A stretch of DNA of 44,856 nt from CAZSNH01 sp052388455 (GCA_052388455.1 JBQTIA010000022.1:1-44856); one strand, 5' to 3'. Positions 1-8,360 are shown, counted from the stretch's first letter. The notes: generated by a model from the letters alone, not told the origin. Numbers and translations are program-made.

Positions 1-39
1 GCGCGGGGTGGGCGGGGCGGCCGCGCGCAAATAAAAGCA

Positions 40-59
40 AATACCGGCGTGCCGGTATT
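40..59. repeat. Perfect hairpin upstream of the SDR gene
   Basis: Two 9-base arms (AATACCGGC and GCCGGTATT) are separated by GT. No T-run follows on the plus strand, so an intrinsic terminator for a gene off the left edge is only weakly supported; an operator or a REP-like palindrome fits equally well. The rest of the first 131 bases is GC-rich and shows nothing else that I can assign. Confidence 0.4.
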
Positions 60-131
60 AAGTCTCGGCGTTTGCAACCGAACCCGCACGCCGCTAGCTA
101 AATATGAAACCCAAAAGAAAAGCGACACGTC

Positions 132-1016
132 ATGGCCGGACTTTCAGGCAAGACCCTCTTCATCACCGGCGCCAGCCGCGGCATCGGCTTGGCTATCGCA
201 CGCCGGGCCGCGCGCGACGGCGCCAACGTCGTTATCGCCGCCAAGACCGCCGATCCCCACCCAAAGCTGGAAGGCACGATCCACACGGCTGCTGCCGAGG
301 TCGAGAAGGCCGGCGGCAAGGCTCTGCCCGTCGTCTGCGATGTCCGCGACGAGGCGCAGGTTCAGGCGGCGGTGGCGCAGGCGGTGGCGAAGTTCGGAGG
401 CATCGACATCTGCGTCAACAATGCCTCGGCGATCGCCATGACGCCGACCGAGGCGACGGACATCAAGCGTTTCGATCTGATGTTCGGGATCAATACCCGC
501 GGCACGTTTCTCGTCACCAAGACCTGCCTGCCGCACCTGAGGAAATCTCAGAACCCGCACGTGCTGATGCTGTCGCCGCCGCTCGACATGAAGCCGCAGT
601 GGTTCGCCGGCCACGTCGCCTACTCGATTGCGAAATACGGCATGAGCCTGTGCGTGCTCGGCTTCGCCGAGGAGTTCAAAAAAGACGGTATTGCGGTCAA
701 CGCGCTTTGGCCGCGTACGGCCATCGCGACGGCCGCCATCCAGAACCTGCTCGGCGGCGACAAGCTCGTCTCCATGAGCCGCACCCCAGAAATCATGGCC
801 GACGCCGCGCATCTCGTGCTGACGCAGCCATCGAGGGCGTTCACAGGCCGCTTCCTGATCGATGATACGTTCCTCTTCGAGGCGGGCGGGGTCGCCAACT
901 TCGACGGCTACCGTGTCGACAAGACGAAGCCGCTGGCGCCCGACTTCTTCGTCCCCGCCGACAGCCGCCCGCCGCCGGGCGTGACCATCGCGCGATTGAG
1001 TGAATTGAAGTCCTAG
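132..1016 (+). CDS. SDR family oxidoreductase (HSDL2-like)
   Basis: Short-chain dehydrogenase/reductase of 294 residues, slightly longer than a classical SDR. The NAD(P)-binding glycine motif TGASRGIG is at residues 12-19, VNNAS near 95-99, and the catalytic Ser148, Tyr164 and Lys168 (YSIAK) are all present. The sequence after the core, with LSPPLDM around the catalytic serine and a long tail, resembles the HSDL2-like branch (hydroxysteroid dehydrogenase-like 2, without its SCP2 domain). The substrate cannot be told from sequence; a lipid or other hydrophobic alcohol/ketone is an inference from that branch. It stands alone, convergent with the next gene. The ATG has only a weak purine-rich ribosome site. 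Confidence 0.88.
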   Translation: MAGLSGKTLFITGASRGIGLAIARRAARDGANVVIAAKTADPHPKLEGTIHTAAAEVEKAGGKALPVVCDVRDEAQVQAAVAQAVAKFGGIDICVNNASAIAMTPTEATDIKRFDLMFGINTRGTFLVTKTCLPHLRKSQNPHVLMLSPPLDMKPQWFAGHVAYSIAKYGMSLCVLGFAEEFKKDGIAVNALWPRTAIATAAIQNLLGGDKLVSMSRTPEIMADAAHLVLTQPSRAFTGRFLIDDTFLFEAGGVANFDGYRVDKTKPLAPDFFVPADSRPPPGVTIARLSELKS

Positions 1017-1077
1017 ACCACGATCGCTTCGAACCCTATCCGACCGAAGCGTGAATCGTCGGTCTCATCAAAACTTT

Positions 1078-1116
1078 AGAGCGTGATTGCGATTCAAAGA
1101 AAAGCAATCACGTTCT
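1078..1116. terminator. Probable bidirectional terminator hairpin
   Basis: Arms at 1078-1090 and 1104-1116 pair over 12 of 13 bases around a 13-base A-rich loop. The hairpin lies between two convergent genes and overlaps the stop codon of the minus-strand gene. Palindromes with the core CGTGATT...AATCACG recur in many rhizobial genomes, so it may be a dispersed repeat recruited as a terminator. T-runs are short on both strands. Confidence 0.5.
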
Positions 1117-1504
1117 AAGCGTCCAATGGTCTGGATTTCTTGCCCCCTGACGGCGACACGTCGACCCCGCACCACGGGCAGTGCTGGATTTTCAATCGCA
1201 CCTGGCCTTTGATCAGATAGAACGCGCCGTCCCGTTCGCCTCGTTCAACGAACAGGTCGTGGCATTCGGCTCGGTCGGGATGCTGGTCGCAGGTTTGCGT
1301 GGCGTGGTAGGCCATGTGAATGCAGGGATAGTCGGTGGGGTCATGGCCCGACCGCATGACGCGCTTGGCCAGTGCCCAGTCCCCGCATGCCTTGCAGTTA
1401 TGGAAGTGATCGCACCACGCCTCGTGCAGCGGGTCGCCATAGGTCACTCCGGCGCGGCCCGTATCGTAGCCATCGAAGCGAAGTTTGAACTCGACGCAAT
1501 CCAT
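1115..1504 (-). CDS. Hypothetical cysteine-rich protein
   Basis: A 129-residue soluble protein without signal peptide or membrane segment. It is rich in Cys and His: CDHFHNCKACGDW near residues 31-43, then YPCIHM, TCDQH, AECHD and a C-terminal HCPWCG. The paired CxxC elements suggest one or two structural zinc sites, in the style of small DUF6980-like proteins that end in CPWCG. No enzymatic motif is visible. It is divergent from the HDAC gene, with about 100 bases between the starts. The family assignment is a resemblance only, and the start has no clear Shine-Dalgarno sequence. Confidence 0.6.
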   Translation of the reverse strand: MDCVEFKLRFDGYDTGRAGVTYGDPLHEAWCDHFHNCKACGDWALAKRVMRSGHDPTDYPCIHMAYHATQTCDQHPDRAECHDLFVERGERDGAFYLIKGQVRLKIQHCPWCGVDVSPSGGKKSRPLDA

Positions 1505-1608
1505 GGGGATGTCTCGCGGCGGAAACGGAAGTTGCCATTGCGCAATCGCTCGACCCTAGTATCACTGGGCCGGACCGCAGCCAAATCCACGGGACCCTGC
1601 AGCCGCGA

Positions 1609-2553
1609 ATGACCACGCTTATCATCACGCATCCCTCCTTCCTTGCCCATGATACCGGTGCCGGCCATCCTGAGCGCGCCGACCGCATGCGGGCCATCGA
1701 CAAGGTTCTCGCGCACGAGGTGTTCAATGGCCTCAAACGCATAGAAGCGCCGCTGCGCGTCGACGTAGAGGACGCGATCGGTCTGGCGCATCCATCGGAC
1801 TTTATTAGAAAGATCAAGGGCGCGGCTGATGCGGTGCGCCAGCAGCAGCGCTCGCTGCACGTCGACGGCGACACGGTGATGTCTCAGGGCACCATGGACG
1901 CCGCGCTTCGCGCCGTCGGTGCCGGGCTCGAGGCGGTCGACAAGGTGTTTGCCGGCGAAGTGAAGAACGCCTTCTGCCAGGTCCGCCCGCCCGGCCACCA
2001 TGCCGAGACCGACCGTGCGATGGGCTTCTGCCTTTTCTCGAACGCAGCCATCGCCGGGCTCTACGCGCGTAAGCGCCACGGCGCCGAGCGAATCGCCGTC
2101 GTCGATTTCGACGTCCATCACGGCAACGGTACGCAGGACATCTTCTGGTCAGACAAGAACCTGTTCTACGGCTCCACCCACCAGATGCCGCTCTTTCCCG
2201 GCACCGGCGCGGTGAGCGAGGCCGGCGTGGGAAACATCTGGAATGCGCCGCTGCGCGAGGGAGACGCGGGCGACGTGTTCAAGGAGGCGTTCACCTCGCG
2301 CATCCTGGGTCCGCTGCACAACTTTGCCCCCGACCTCGTGGTGATCTCGGCCGGGTTCGATGCGCACCGTCGCGATCCCCTCGGAGGGCTGCAACTCGTG
2401 GAAGCCGATTTCATGTGGGCAACCGAGGAGCTGGCGAAAATCGCCGACCGGCATTCGCGAGGCCGCGTGGTATCGATGCTCGAAGGCGGCTACGACCTCG
2501 AAGGACTGGCGAAGTCGGTCGCCGTTCACGTACGTACGCTGATGGATACGTAG
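1609..2553 (+). CDS. Histone deacetylase family protein (class II, AcuC/HdaH-like)
   Basis: Zinc-dependent amidohydrolase of 314 residues covering a complete bacterial HDAC-like domain. Visible motifs are RPPGHHAE with the tandem catalytic His130-His131, VVDFDVHHGNGT carrying zinc ligands Asp168 and His170, SAGFDAH carrying the second Asp ligand, and the C-terminal EGGYDL. Family members deacetylate acetyl-lysine proteins, acetylpolyamines or related small amides; the substrate here is open. It precedes xseB and dxs on the same strand, the order seen in many Rhizobiales. An ATG opens the conserved N-terminus TLIITHPSFLAHD. Confidence 0.92.
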   Translation: MTTLIITHPSFLAHDTGAGHPERADRMRAIDKVLAHEVFNGLKRIEAPLRVDVEDAIGLAHPSDFIRKIKGAADAVRQQQRSLHVDGDTVMSQGTMDAALRAVGAGLEAVDKVFAGEVKNAFCQVRPPGHHAETDRAMGFCLFSNAAIAGLYARKRHGAERIAVVDFDVHHGNGTQDIFWSDKNLFYGSTHQMPLFPGTGAVSEAGVGNIWNAPLREGDAGDVFKEAFTSRILGPLHNFAPDLVVISAGFDAHRRDPLGGLQLVEADFMWATEELAKIADRHSRGRVVSMLEGGYDLEGLAKSVAVHVRTLMDT

Positions 2554-2663
2554 GTCGGAGTTAAGTGAAGGGCGCACACATCGCCCGCAACGAACTCCGA
2601 CGACTTGAACGGTTCGTCGGACTTCGCTCTGGTCGCTCTCGCTTCCGCCGCTCACTCCGACCT
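2552..2663. repeat. Palindromic cluster directly after the HDAC stop codon
   Basis: AGGTCGGAGT at 2552-2561 is repeated inverted at 2654-2663. A second inverted copy, AACTCCGAC, lies at 2593-2601, and an inner hairpin has arms GGGCG/CGCCC at 2570-2574 and 2582-2586. The block begins inside the TAG stop codon and could act as a terminator. A related arrangement follows the anmK stop near 38.9 kb, so it is probably a dispersed REP-like unit. Confidence 0.5.
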
Positions 2664-2698
2664 GCACCCGCACCCAATACACCAACCCGATATCGAAG

Positions 2699-2956
2699 AT
2701 GACCAAAGCACCCGCCAAGCATGCCGACATCAAGGACCTGAGCTTCGAGCGCTCGCTCAAGGAGCTAGAGACGATCGTCTCGCGGCTGGAGCGGGGCGAC
2801 GTGGAGCTGGAAGAGTCGATCGCCATCTACGAGCGCGGCGAGGCACTGCGCGAGCACTGCGACCGCCTCCTGAAGCAGGCCGAGGCCAAGGTCGAGAAGC
2901 TGACCTTCGCCGCCGACGGGAGCCCGAAGGGCACCGAGCCGCTCGACCCGGAGTAG
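2699..2956 (+). CDS. xseB: Exodeoxyribonuclease VII small subunit
   Basis: 85-residue subunit of exonuclease VII. Together with XseA (not in this window) it degrades single-stranded DNA to oligonucleotides in the cytoplasm. The signature LSFERSLKELETIVSRLE, followed by the acidic helix GDVELEESIAIYERGEAL, is diagnostic and spans the whole protein; the tail is Pro/Asp-rich. The length matches the family (about 80 residues). The neighbourhood xseB-dxs is common in proteobacteria, where these genes often sit with a prenyl synthase; ispA is absent here. Confidence 0.95.
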   Translation: MTKAPAKHADIKDLSFERSLKELETIVSRLERGDVELEESIAIYERGEALREHCDRLLKQAEAKVEKLTFAADGSPKGTEPLDPE

Positions 2957-3157
2957 GCCGCATTTGCAGATGCTGCCCGTGCGGTAAGTGACGCGAACAT
3001 AGGGTTTGTGGCGAAATCTGGCTGCCAAGTCGGGCTTGGAGAGCTTGCCTTTCGGCGCTAGTTTGACTGATGTGGCGCGGCCGGCCCGGACCTCGGGTCG
3101 GCCGCGTCCCATGATGCGAAACTCCTACGCCCTGCCTCCGAAAGGACCCGACGCCCC

Positions 3158-5071
3158 GTGAGCAAGACGCCTCTGCTCGACACCCTGCACACACCCGACG
3201 ACCTTCGCCGGCTGCCCGAGAGCGAGCTGCGGCAGGTCGCCGACGAGTTGCGACACGAGATGATCGACGCCGTCTCTGTTACGGGGGGGCATCTCGGCGC
3301 CGGGCTCGGCGTCATCGAGTTGACCGTCGCGCTGCACTATCTCTTCGACACGCCGCGTGACCGGCTGATCTGGGACGTTGGACATCAGAGCTATCCGCAC
3401 AAGATCCTGACCGGCCGGCGCGACCGCATCCGCACGCTGCGCCAGGGCGGCGGCCTCTCGGGATTCACCAAACGGGCCGAGAGCGAATTCGATCCGTTCG
3501 GCGCCGCGCACTCCTCGACGTCGATCTCGGCCGGTCTCGGCATGGCCGTGGCGCGCGATCTCTCGGGCGGCAAGAACCACGTCGTCGCCGTGATCGGCGA
3601 TGGGGCCATGTCGGCGGGCATGGCTTACGAGGCGATGAACAACGCTGGCGCCCGCGACGAGCGGCTGATCGTCGTCCTCAACGACAACGACATGTCGATC
3701 GCGCCCCCGACCGGCGCTCTCTCGCATTATCTGGCGCGAGCCAGCTCCAGCGGCACGTACCTGCATCTGCGCGACATCGCCAAGCAGCTCGCCAAGCGGC
3801 TTCCGAAATACTGGGAACGGGTGGCGGCGCGGGCCGAGGAGATGACCCGCACCTACTGGACCGGCGGCACGCTCTTCGAGGAGCTGGGCTTTTATTACGT
3901 CGGGCCGATCGACGGCCACGATCTCGGCACGCTGGTATCCGTGCTCAGAAACGTGCGCGATGCCAAGAATGGTCCAATCCTGGTGCATGTCGTCACCAAG
4001 AAGGGCAAGGGATACGCACCGGCCGAAGCCTCCGACGACCGGTATCACGGCGTCGCGAAATTCAACGTCGTCACCGGTGTGCAGGTGAAGCCGAAGCCGA
4101 ACGCGCCGACCTACACCCGCGTGTTCGCCGACAGCCTGATCGCGGAAGCGCGAAAGGACGAGAAGATCGTCGCCATCACGGCGGCCATGCCGGACGGAAC
4201 GGGCCTCGATGTCTTCGGCCGGGCCTTTCCCGACCGCACGTTCGATGTCGGCATCGCCGAGCAGCACGCAGTGACCTTCGCCGGCGGACTTGCATCGGAG
4301 GGCTATAAGCCATTCGCGGCCATCTACTCGACATTCCTGCAGCGGGCCTATGATCAGGTGGTGCACGACATCGCCATCCAGCGCCTGCCGGTGCGCTTCG
4401 CCATCGACCGGGCGGGTCTCGTCGGAGCCGATGGTCCAACGCACGCCGGATCGTTCGACATGGCCTACCTCGGATGCCTTCCCGACTTCGTGATCATGGC
4501 GGCCGCCGACGAGGCGGAGTTGGTGCACATGGTGGCCACCGCAGCAGCGATCGACGACCGGCCGAGCGCGGTCCGCTTTCCGCGCGGCGAAGGCGTCGGC
4601 GTCGACATGCCCGCGGAAGGTGTGGCGCTCGCCATCGGTAAAGGGCGTGTCGTGCGGGAGGGGACGACGGTCGCCCTCCTGTCGCTCGGCACTCGGCTGG
4701 CCGAAGCCATGAAGGCGGCGGATCAGCTGGCAGCGATGGGACTTTCGGCGACGCTCGCGGACGCCCGCTTCATGAAGCCGCTCGATACCGATCTGGTGTC
4801 ACGCCTCGCTCGCGAGCATGAAGTGCTGGTGATGCTCGAGGAAGGGTCGATCGGCGGCTTCGGCAGCCACGTGCTGCACTATCTCGCCGAGTCGGGCGCT
4901 CTCGACCGCGGTTTGAAGGTGCGCAGTCTTGTTCTGCCCGATGCGTTCCTGGACCACGATGCGCCGGCCAGGATGTACGATCACGCCGGATTGAATGCCC
5001 CGGGCATCGTCGCGGCAGTGCTCACTGCGCTCGGTCGCGATACCCTGTCCACGCACGCCAGCCGTGCTTGA
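3158..5071 (+). CDS. dxs: 1-deoxy-D-xylulose-5-phosphate synthase
   Basis: Thiamine-diphosphate enzyme of 637 residues that condenses pyruvate and glyceraldehyde 3-phosphate, the first step of the MEP isoprenoid route and also a source for thiamine and pyridoxine. The order is an N-terminal ThDP domain (VGHQSYPHKILTGRR, then GDGAMSAGMAYEAMNNAG), a pyrimidine-binding domain (GIAEQHAVTFAGGLA, DRAGLVGADGPTHAG) and a C-terminal transketolase domain. Length is normal. The start is GTG, chosen because MSKTPLLD follows an AAAGGA ribosome site about 11 bases upstream. Downstream, the DoxX gene begins 22 bases after the stop, so they may be cotranscribed. Confidence 0.97.
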   Translation: MSKTPLLDTLHTPDDLRRLPESELRQVADELRHEMIDAVSVTGGHLGAGLGVIELTVALHYLFDTPRDRLIWDVGHQSYPHKILTGRRDRIRTLRQGGGLSGFTKRAESEFDPFGAAHSSTSISAGLGMAVARDLSGGKNHVVAVIGDGAMSAGMAYEAMNNAGARDERLIVVLNDNDMSIAPPTGALSHYLARASSSGTYLHLRDIAKQLAKRLPKYWERVAARAEEMTRTYWTGGTLFEELGFYYVGPIDGHDLGTLVSVLRNVRDAKNGPILVHVVTKKGKGYAPAEASDDRYHGVAKFNVVTGVQVKPKPNAPTYTRVFADSLIAEARKDEKIVAITAAMPDGTGLDVFGRAFPDRTFDVGIAEQHAVTFAGGLASEGYKPFAAIYSTFLQRAYDQVVHDIAIQRLPVRFAIDRAGLVGADGPTHAGSFDMAYLGCLPDFVIMAAADEAELVHMVATAAAIDDRPSAVRFPRGEGVGVDMPAEGVALAIGKGRVVREGTTVALLSLGTRLAEAMKAADQLAAMGLSATLADARFMKPLDTDLVSRLAREHEVLVMLEEGSIGGFGSHVLHYLAESGALDRGLKVRSLVLPDAFLDHDAPARMYDHAGLNAPGIVAAVLTALGRDTLSTHASRA

Positions 5072-5092
5072 TCATTGACTGGAGGCCTTTCG

Positions 5093-5485
5093 ATGTCGAC
5101 CACCCACGCCCTGATCAGCCTTGTTGCCAGAGTCCTGCTGGCCGTCATTTTCATCAAGGCCGGCTTCGGCAAGTTCAGCGACCCCGCCGGCACGATCGGC
5201 TATATGCAGACGTCCGCGTTTCCGATTCCGGCGCCGGAGATGACCGTTTACGCCGTTGCGGCTCTGGAATTGTTCGGCGGGCTCGGCATCCTGTTCGGCC
5301 TCGGAGCGCGCGTCTTCGCCTTCGCGCTGGCCGTCTTCACGATTGCCGCCGCCGCCGGCTTTCACGCCAACTTCAGCGACCAGATACAGACGCTTCTGTT
5401 CACGAAAAACATGGCCATTGCCGGCGGGCTCCTGTTGCTCGCCGTCAATGGCCCTGGTGCGTACTCGGTCAAGAGCAACACCTAG
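5093..5485 (+). CDS. DoxX family membrane protein
   Basis: Small integral membrane protein of 130 residues with about four transmembrane helices: an N-terminal one with ARVLLAVIFIKAGFGKF, the DoxX hallmark, and helices near residues 50-70, 72-92 and 108-122. The family takes its name from a thiosulfate:quinone oxidoreductase subunit, but most bacterial members have no proven role; links to redox and membrane stress are inferences. The ATG at 5093 has a good GGAGG site 7 bases upstream, so the in-frame TTG 18 bases earlier is unlikely. It follows dxs closely and is followed at once by an inverted-repeat element. Confidence 0.85.
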   Translation: MSTTHALISLVARVLLAVIFIKAGFGKFSDPAGTIGYMQTSAFPIPAPEMTVYAVAALELFGGLGILFGLGARVFAFALAVFTIAAAAGFHANFSDQIQTLLFTKNMAIAGGLLLLAVNGPGAYSVKSNT

Positions 5486-5486
5486 C

Positions 5487-5710
5487 CCGAGCTATGCACC
5501 AGAACACGGCCGCGACGGAGGTGAATTTGGCGGTACGCTAGGAGAAGCGCGCGGTTCGATGCCGTCGCATCGGACAAGCGTTTCGACGCTGCGTGTCGTC
5601 AAATTCACCCCGCCCGTCTTGGCGAAGCCAAGCTTCGCTTGGACAGGGTCGCACGCCGTGGATCGACTCACGTTCGCGCGATCGCGGTCGCGTTCTGGTG
5701 CATAGGTCGG
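5487..5710. mobile_element. Candidate miniature inverted-repeat element
   Basis: The ends 5487-5505 and 5692-5710 are inverted copies matching at 18 of 19 bases, with a perfect 14-base core CTATGCACCAGAAC. The similarity continues inward for about 11 more bases with 8 matches. The interior (about 190 bases) encodes nothing credible but contains short hairpins (CGATGC/GCATCG, AGCGT/ACGCT, CCAAG/CTTGG). It fills the gap between two convergent genes. It could be a non-autonomous MITE-like unit or a structured RNA; no clear target-site duplication was seen. Confidence 0.45.
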
Positions 5711-5724
5711 TCTAGGCGCCATCG

Positions 5725-6159
5725 CTATTTCACCGTAATGGTAATCACCTCGCTCTTGACGGGCGGCGAGTGCGGCGCGTGGTTGGCGTCTCCGAGAACC
5801 ATCTGCAGCGTGTGCTTGCCGGGCTTCAGTTCGAGCTGGGCCTCGGTCTGGGCCTTTCCGAAATGTTTGTGGTTGTCGTCCATCGGAATAGTGCCTTCAA
5901 AGTTCTCGGCGAGCGTGGTGTCGATCAGCACGTGATGGTGCCCGCTGTTCGGCGTGTCGGTGCCGGCCGGCACGACCTCCATCCCCTCGATGCCGAACTT
6001 GACCGTCACGGGTGAGGTCACCTCCGCACCGTTCTGCGGCTCGATGAAAAAGACCTTGGCGCCGGGCGGGCTCGGTGTGCCTTTCGGGGCAGCGGGCTGC
6101 TCGGAGCCGCAGGCGGCGAGCGACAGGGCCAGCAGGGCCGCGGCAAAAACGTGCTTCAT
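5725..6159 (-). CDS. DUF4399 domain lipoprotein
   Basis: 144-residue exported protein. A lipoprotein signal peptide ends in the lipobox LSLAAC, so Cys17 would be acylated. After a Pro/Ala-rich linker comes one DUF4399 domain: KVFFIEPQNGAEVTSPVTVKFG, then GHHHVLID, PMDDNHKHFGKAQTE and LQMVLGDANHAPHSPPV. The dense histidines suggest metal or ligand binding in the periplasm, but no function is established for this family. It is convergent with DoxX and divergent from tlyA. A GGAGGTTACTG site lies just before the ATG. Confidence 0.88.
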   Translation of the reverse strand: MKHVFAAALLALSLAACGSEQPAAPKGTPSPPGAKVFFIEPQNGAEVTSPVTVKFGIEGMEVVPAGTDTPNSGHHHVLIDTTLAENFEGTIPMDDNHKHFGKAQTEAQLELKPGKHTLQMVLGDANHAPHSPPVKSEVITITVK

Positions 6160-6228
6160 CAGTAACCTCCGTGGTATGGGCGTGGTCGTAGCCGCCCTTT
6201 GCAGATAGGATAGCCCACCGGGGCCAAG

Positions 6229-6972
6229 ATGCGAAAGCGGTTGGATGATGTGATGGTCGAACGCGGGCTGGCGCCGACGCGTGCGCGGGCGAAAGGGCTC
6301 ATTCTTCGCGGGCGCGTCAGGGTCTCAGGCGAAACGGCACGCAAGGCGGGGCAGACAATCGCTGAAGGAGCGCCGGTCGAGCTGGCGGGCGCGGCGGCGC
6401 CTCGCGTGTCCTTCGGCGGCGACAAGCTCGCCGCGGCACTCGAGGCATTCGGCGCGGATTTCGATCCGGAGGGGCGAACGGCACTCGATATCGGCGCGTC
6501 CACGGGAGGTTTCACCGAAGTTCTGCTCGCGCGCGGTGCGGCGCGGGTCTACGCGGTCGACGTGGGTCGCGGCCAGCTTCATGACGGCCTTCGCGCCGAT
6601 CCGCGCGTGATCGTGCTGGAAGAGACCGATGCGCGCAGCCTGAACCGAGCGCAAATTCCCGAGACCATTGGTGCGCTCGTCGCCGATGTCAGCTTCATCT
6701 CCCTGACCAAGGCGCTGCCGGCGGCGCTGCCCCTCACCGGGGTGGGAGCCTGGGCGATCCTGCTGATCAAGCCGCAGTTCGAGGCAGGGCCCGCGGCAGT
6801 CGGCAAGGGCGGCATCGTCCAGCGCGCCGAGGATCGCGATCGGGCTGTTGCTCTCGTGCGCGACTGGATGGCCGCTCAGCCCGGGTGGCGCGTTGCCGGT
6901 GTCATCGCGGCGCCGGGTCTCGAAGGGCGGTCCAACGTCGAATATCTGCTGGGAGCCCATCGCGATGCGTGA
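6229..6972 (+). CDS. tlyA: TlyA family rRNA (cytidine-2'-O)-methyltransferase
   Basis: 247-residue RNA methyltransferase. Residues 1-60 form an S4 RNA-binding domain (RKRLDDVMVERGLAPTRARA); the rest is an FtsJ/RrmJ-like Rossmann domain with the SAM motif DIGASTGGF at 87-95, YAVDVG, and the catalytic-lysine region LIKPQFE. In characterised homologues TlyA 2'-O-methylates C1409 of 16S and sometimes C1920 of 23S rRNA, and the modification affects capreomycin sensitivity. The next methyltransferase gene overlaps its last 8 bases, so the two are probably coupled. Confidence 0.94.
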   Translation: MRKRLDDVMVERGLAPTRARAKGLILRGRVRVSGETARKAGQTIAEGAPVELAGAAAPRVSFGGDKLAAALEAFGADFDPEGRTALDIGASTGGFTEVLLARGAARVYAVDVGRGQLHDGLRADPRVIVLEETDARSLNRAQIPETIGALVADVSFISLTKALPAALPLTGVGAWAILLIKPQFEAGPAAVGKGGIVQRAEDRDRAVALVRDWMAAQPGWRVAGVIAAPGLEGRSNVEYLLGAHRDA

Positions 6973-8200
6973 GGTCGAGATCGCGCGCCTCGGCGCCAAG
7001 GGCGACGGCGTCGCCGAAGGGAGCGCTCGTCCCGAGTTCATTTCGTTCGCGCTCCCCGGTGAGCGCTGGCGCCTTGGTGAGGGGTCCCCACAAAGGTTGA
7101 CGGCGAGCGCGGAGCGGCGCGACCCACTCTGCCGCCACTTCGGCACCTGCGGCGGCTGCGTGGCACAGCACATGTCCGATACGCTCTATGAGAAATGGAA
7201 GCACGCGGCCGTGGCCGAAGCCTTCTCGCATCGCGGCATCGTGGCGGATGTGCGGCCCCTGGTGCGTGTTCCCACGGCCTCGCGCCGTCGCGCGTTTTTC
7301 GGCGTCGAGCGGCGCGGACGCGAGGTGCTGATCGGCTTTCGCGAGGAGGGAGAGCATACGCTGGTCGACATGGCGGAGTGCCCGGTGCTCGATCCCGCGA
7401 TCGTCGCAGCCCTGCCGCATCTGCGAACGATCGCCCGTCTCGCGATGCCGAAAGAGAAAAGCGGGCGTCTCGTCGTCACCAAGCTTGATACGGGCCTCGA
7501 TGTCGCCTTCGACAACGGCATCAAGGTGCTGTCGGCGGAGGAGCGCGCCGCCCTGGCAAGCGCCGCTGAAGCAGCGCGACTCGTGAGGTTGACGGTGGCC
7601 GGCGATCTCGTCGTGCAGCGCGGCCCGGCGACACTGACCATAGCGGGTGTCGCTGTCGAGCCGCCGCCGAGCGTCTTCCTTCAAGCCGTCCCGGCGGCAG
7701 AGGCGGCGCTGAGCGACATCGTGCGCGCCGCGGTGCCGAAAAAGACCAGGACGGTGTGCGATCTCTTTGCCGGTCTCGGCACGTTCACCTTTCCGCTGGC
7801 GCGCCGCTTCGCCGTCATCGCGTTCGACAGCGACAAGCGGGCCATTGGCGCGCTCGACTCGGCGCGAAAAAAGGCGACGGGGCTGAAACCGGTCGAGGCG
7901 CGGCTGCGCGATCTCTTCCGTGAGCCGATGAGCGTGCGCGAGCTGAACGGTTTCGATTGCATCGTGTTCGATCCCCCGCGCGCCGGCGCGGCGGAGCAGG
8001 CCGAGCGGATCGCACAGTCGAAGGTGCCGGTGGTGATCGCGGTCTCCTGCAATCCGGCGACGATGGCCCGCGACGCGCGCACCCTGATCGACGGCGGCTA
8101 CGCCATGGGTCCCGTCACGCCCATCGATCAGTTCGTGTTCTCGCCGCATGTCGAAGCGGTGGCGGTGTTTTCGAAGAAGGGCGGTAGCCGGCAGCCGTGA
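6965..8200 (+). CDS. Fe-S class I RNA methyltransferase (TrmA/RlmD family, COG2265)
   Basis: 411-residue SAM-dependent uracil-C5 methyltransferase for rRNA or tRNA. A short TRAM-like N-terminus (VEIARLGAKGDGVAEG) is followed by the [4Fe-4S] cysteines Cys56, Cys62 and Cys65 plus Cys139. The C-terminal Rossmann domain has DLFAGLGTFTFPLA, VFDPPRAGA and the nucleophile motif VSCNPATMARD. Whether it makes m5U747, m5U1939 or m5U54 cannot be read from sequence. The ATG at 6965 was chosen because the longer frame would run back through tlyA; the resulting 8-base overlap suggests translational coupling. Confidence 0.92.
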   Translation: MREVEIARLGAKGDGVAEGSARPEFISFALPGERWRLGEGSPQRLTASAERRDPLCRHFGTCGGCVAQHMSDTLYEKWKHAAVAEAFSHRGIVADVRPLVRVPTASRRRAFFGVERRGREVLIGFREEGEHTLVDMAECPVLDPAIVAALPHLRTIARLAMPKEKSGRLVVTKLDTGLDVAFDNGIKVLSAEERAALASAAEAARLVRLTVAGDLVVQRGPATLTIAGVAVEPPPSVFLQAVPAAEAALSDIVRAAVPKKTRTVCDLFAGLGTFTFPLARRFAVIAFDSDKRAIGALDSARKKATGLKPVEARLRDLFREPMSVRELNGFDCIVFDPPRAGAAEQAERIAQSKVPVVIAVSCNPATMARDARTLIDGGYAMGPVTPIDQFVFSPHVEAVAVFSKKGGSRQP

Positions 8201-8275
8201 GCCGGCAGACGGCAATAGGCAGTCGAAACATTGAGTTTTCACCTCGTCACCCACGTGCGGGAGGACTTCCGCCCA

Positions 8276-8360
8276 GGTGTCAGACCCTCCGGGTCTGACA
8301 CCGTTGCCGGACCACGAATGTAAGCCCTGCCATGGTGTCAGACCCGGAGGGTCTGACACC
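8276..8360. repeat. Pair of inverted 27-base hairpins (REP-like)
   Basis: Two perfect hairpins share the arm GGTGTCAGACCC. The first, at 8276-8302, has loop TCC; the second, at 8334-8360, has loop GGA, so the copies are in opposite orientation. The pair forms a larger palindrome of REP or BIME type. Neither copy has a T-run. They lie in the 311-base gap after the RNA methyltransferase, which also holds an ATGCC/GGCAT hairpin at 8409-8422 beside a GGATCCCGG-type rhizobial repeat. Confidence 0.7.

Noticed and set aside
3125..4528. 467-codon minus-strand open frame
   Set aside because: Antisense to dxs; no motif and biased composition.
5551..5580. GGTTCGATGCC resembling a tRNA T-loop
   Set aside because: No acceptor stem or anticodon arm can be built; no tRNA gene was found anywhere in the window.
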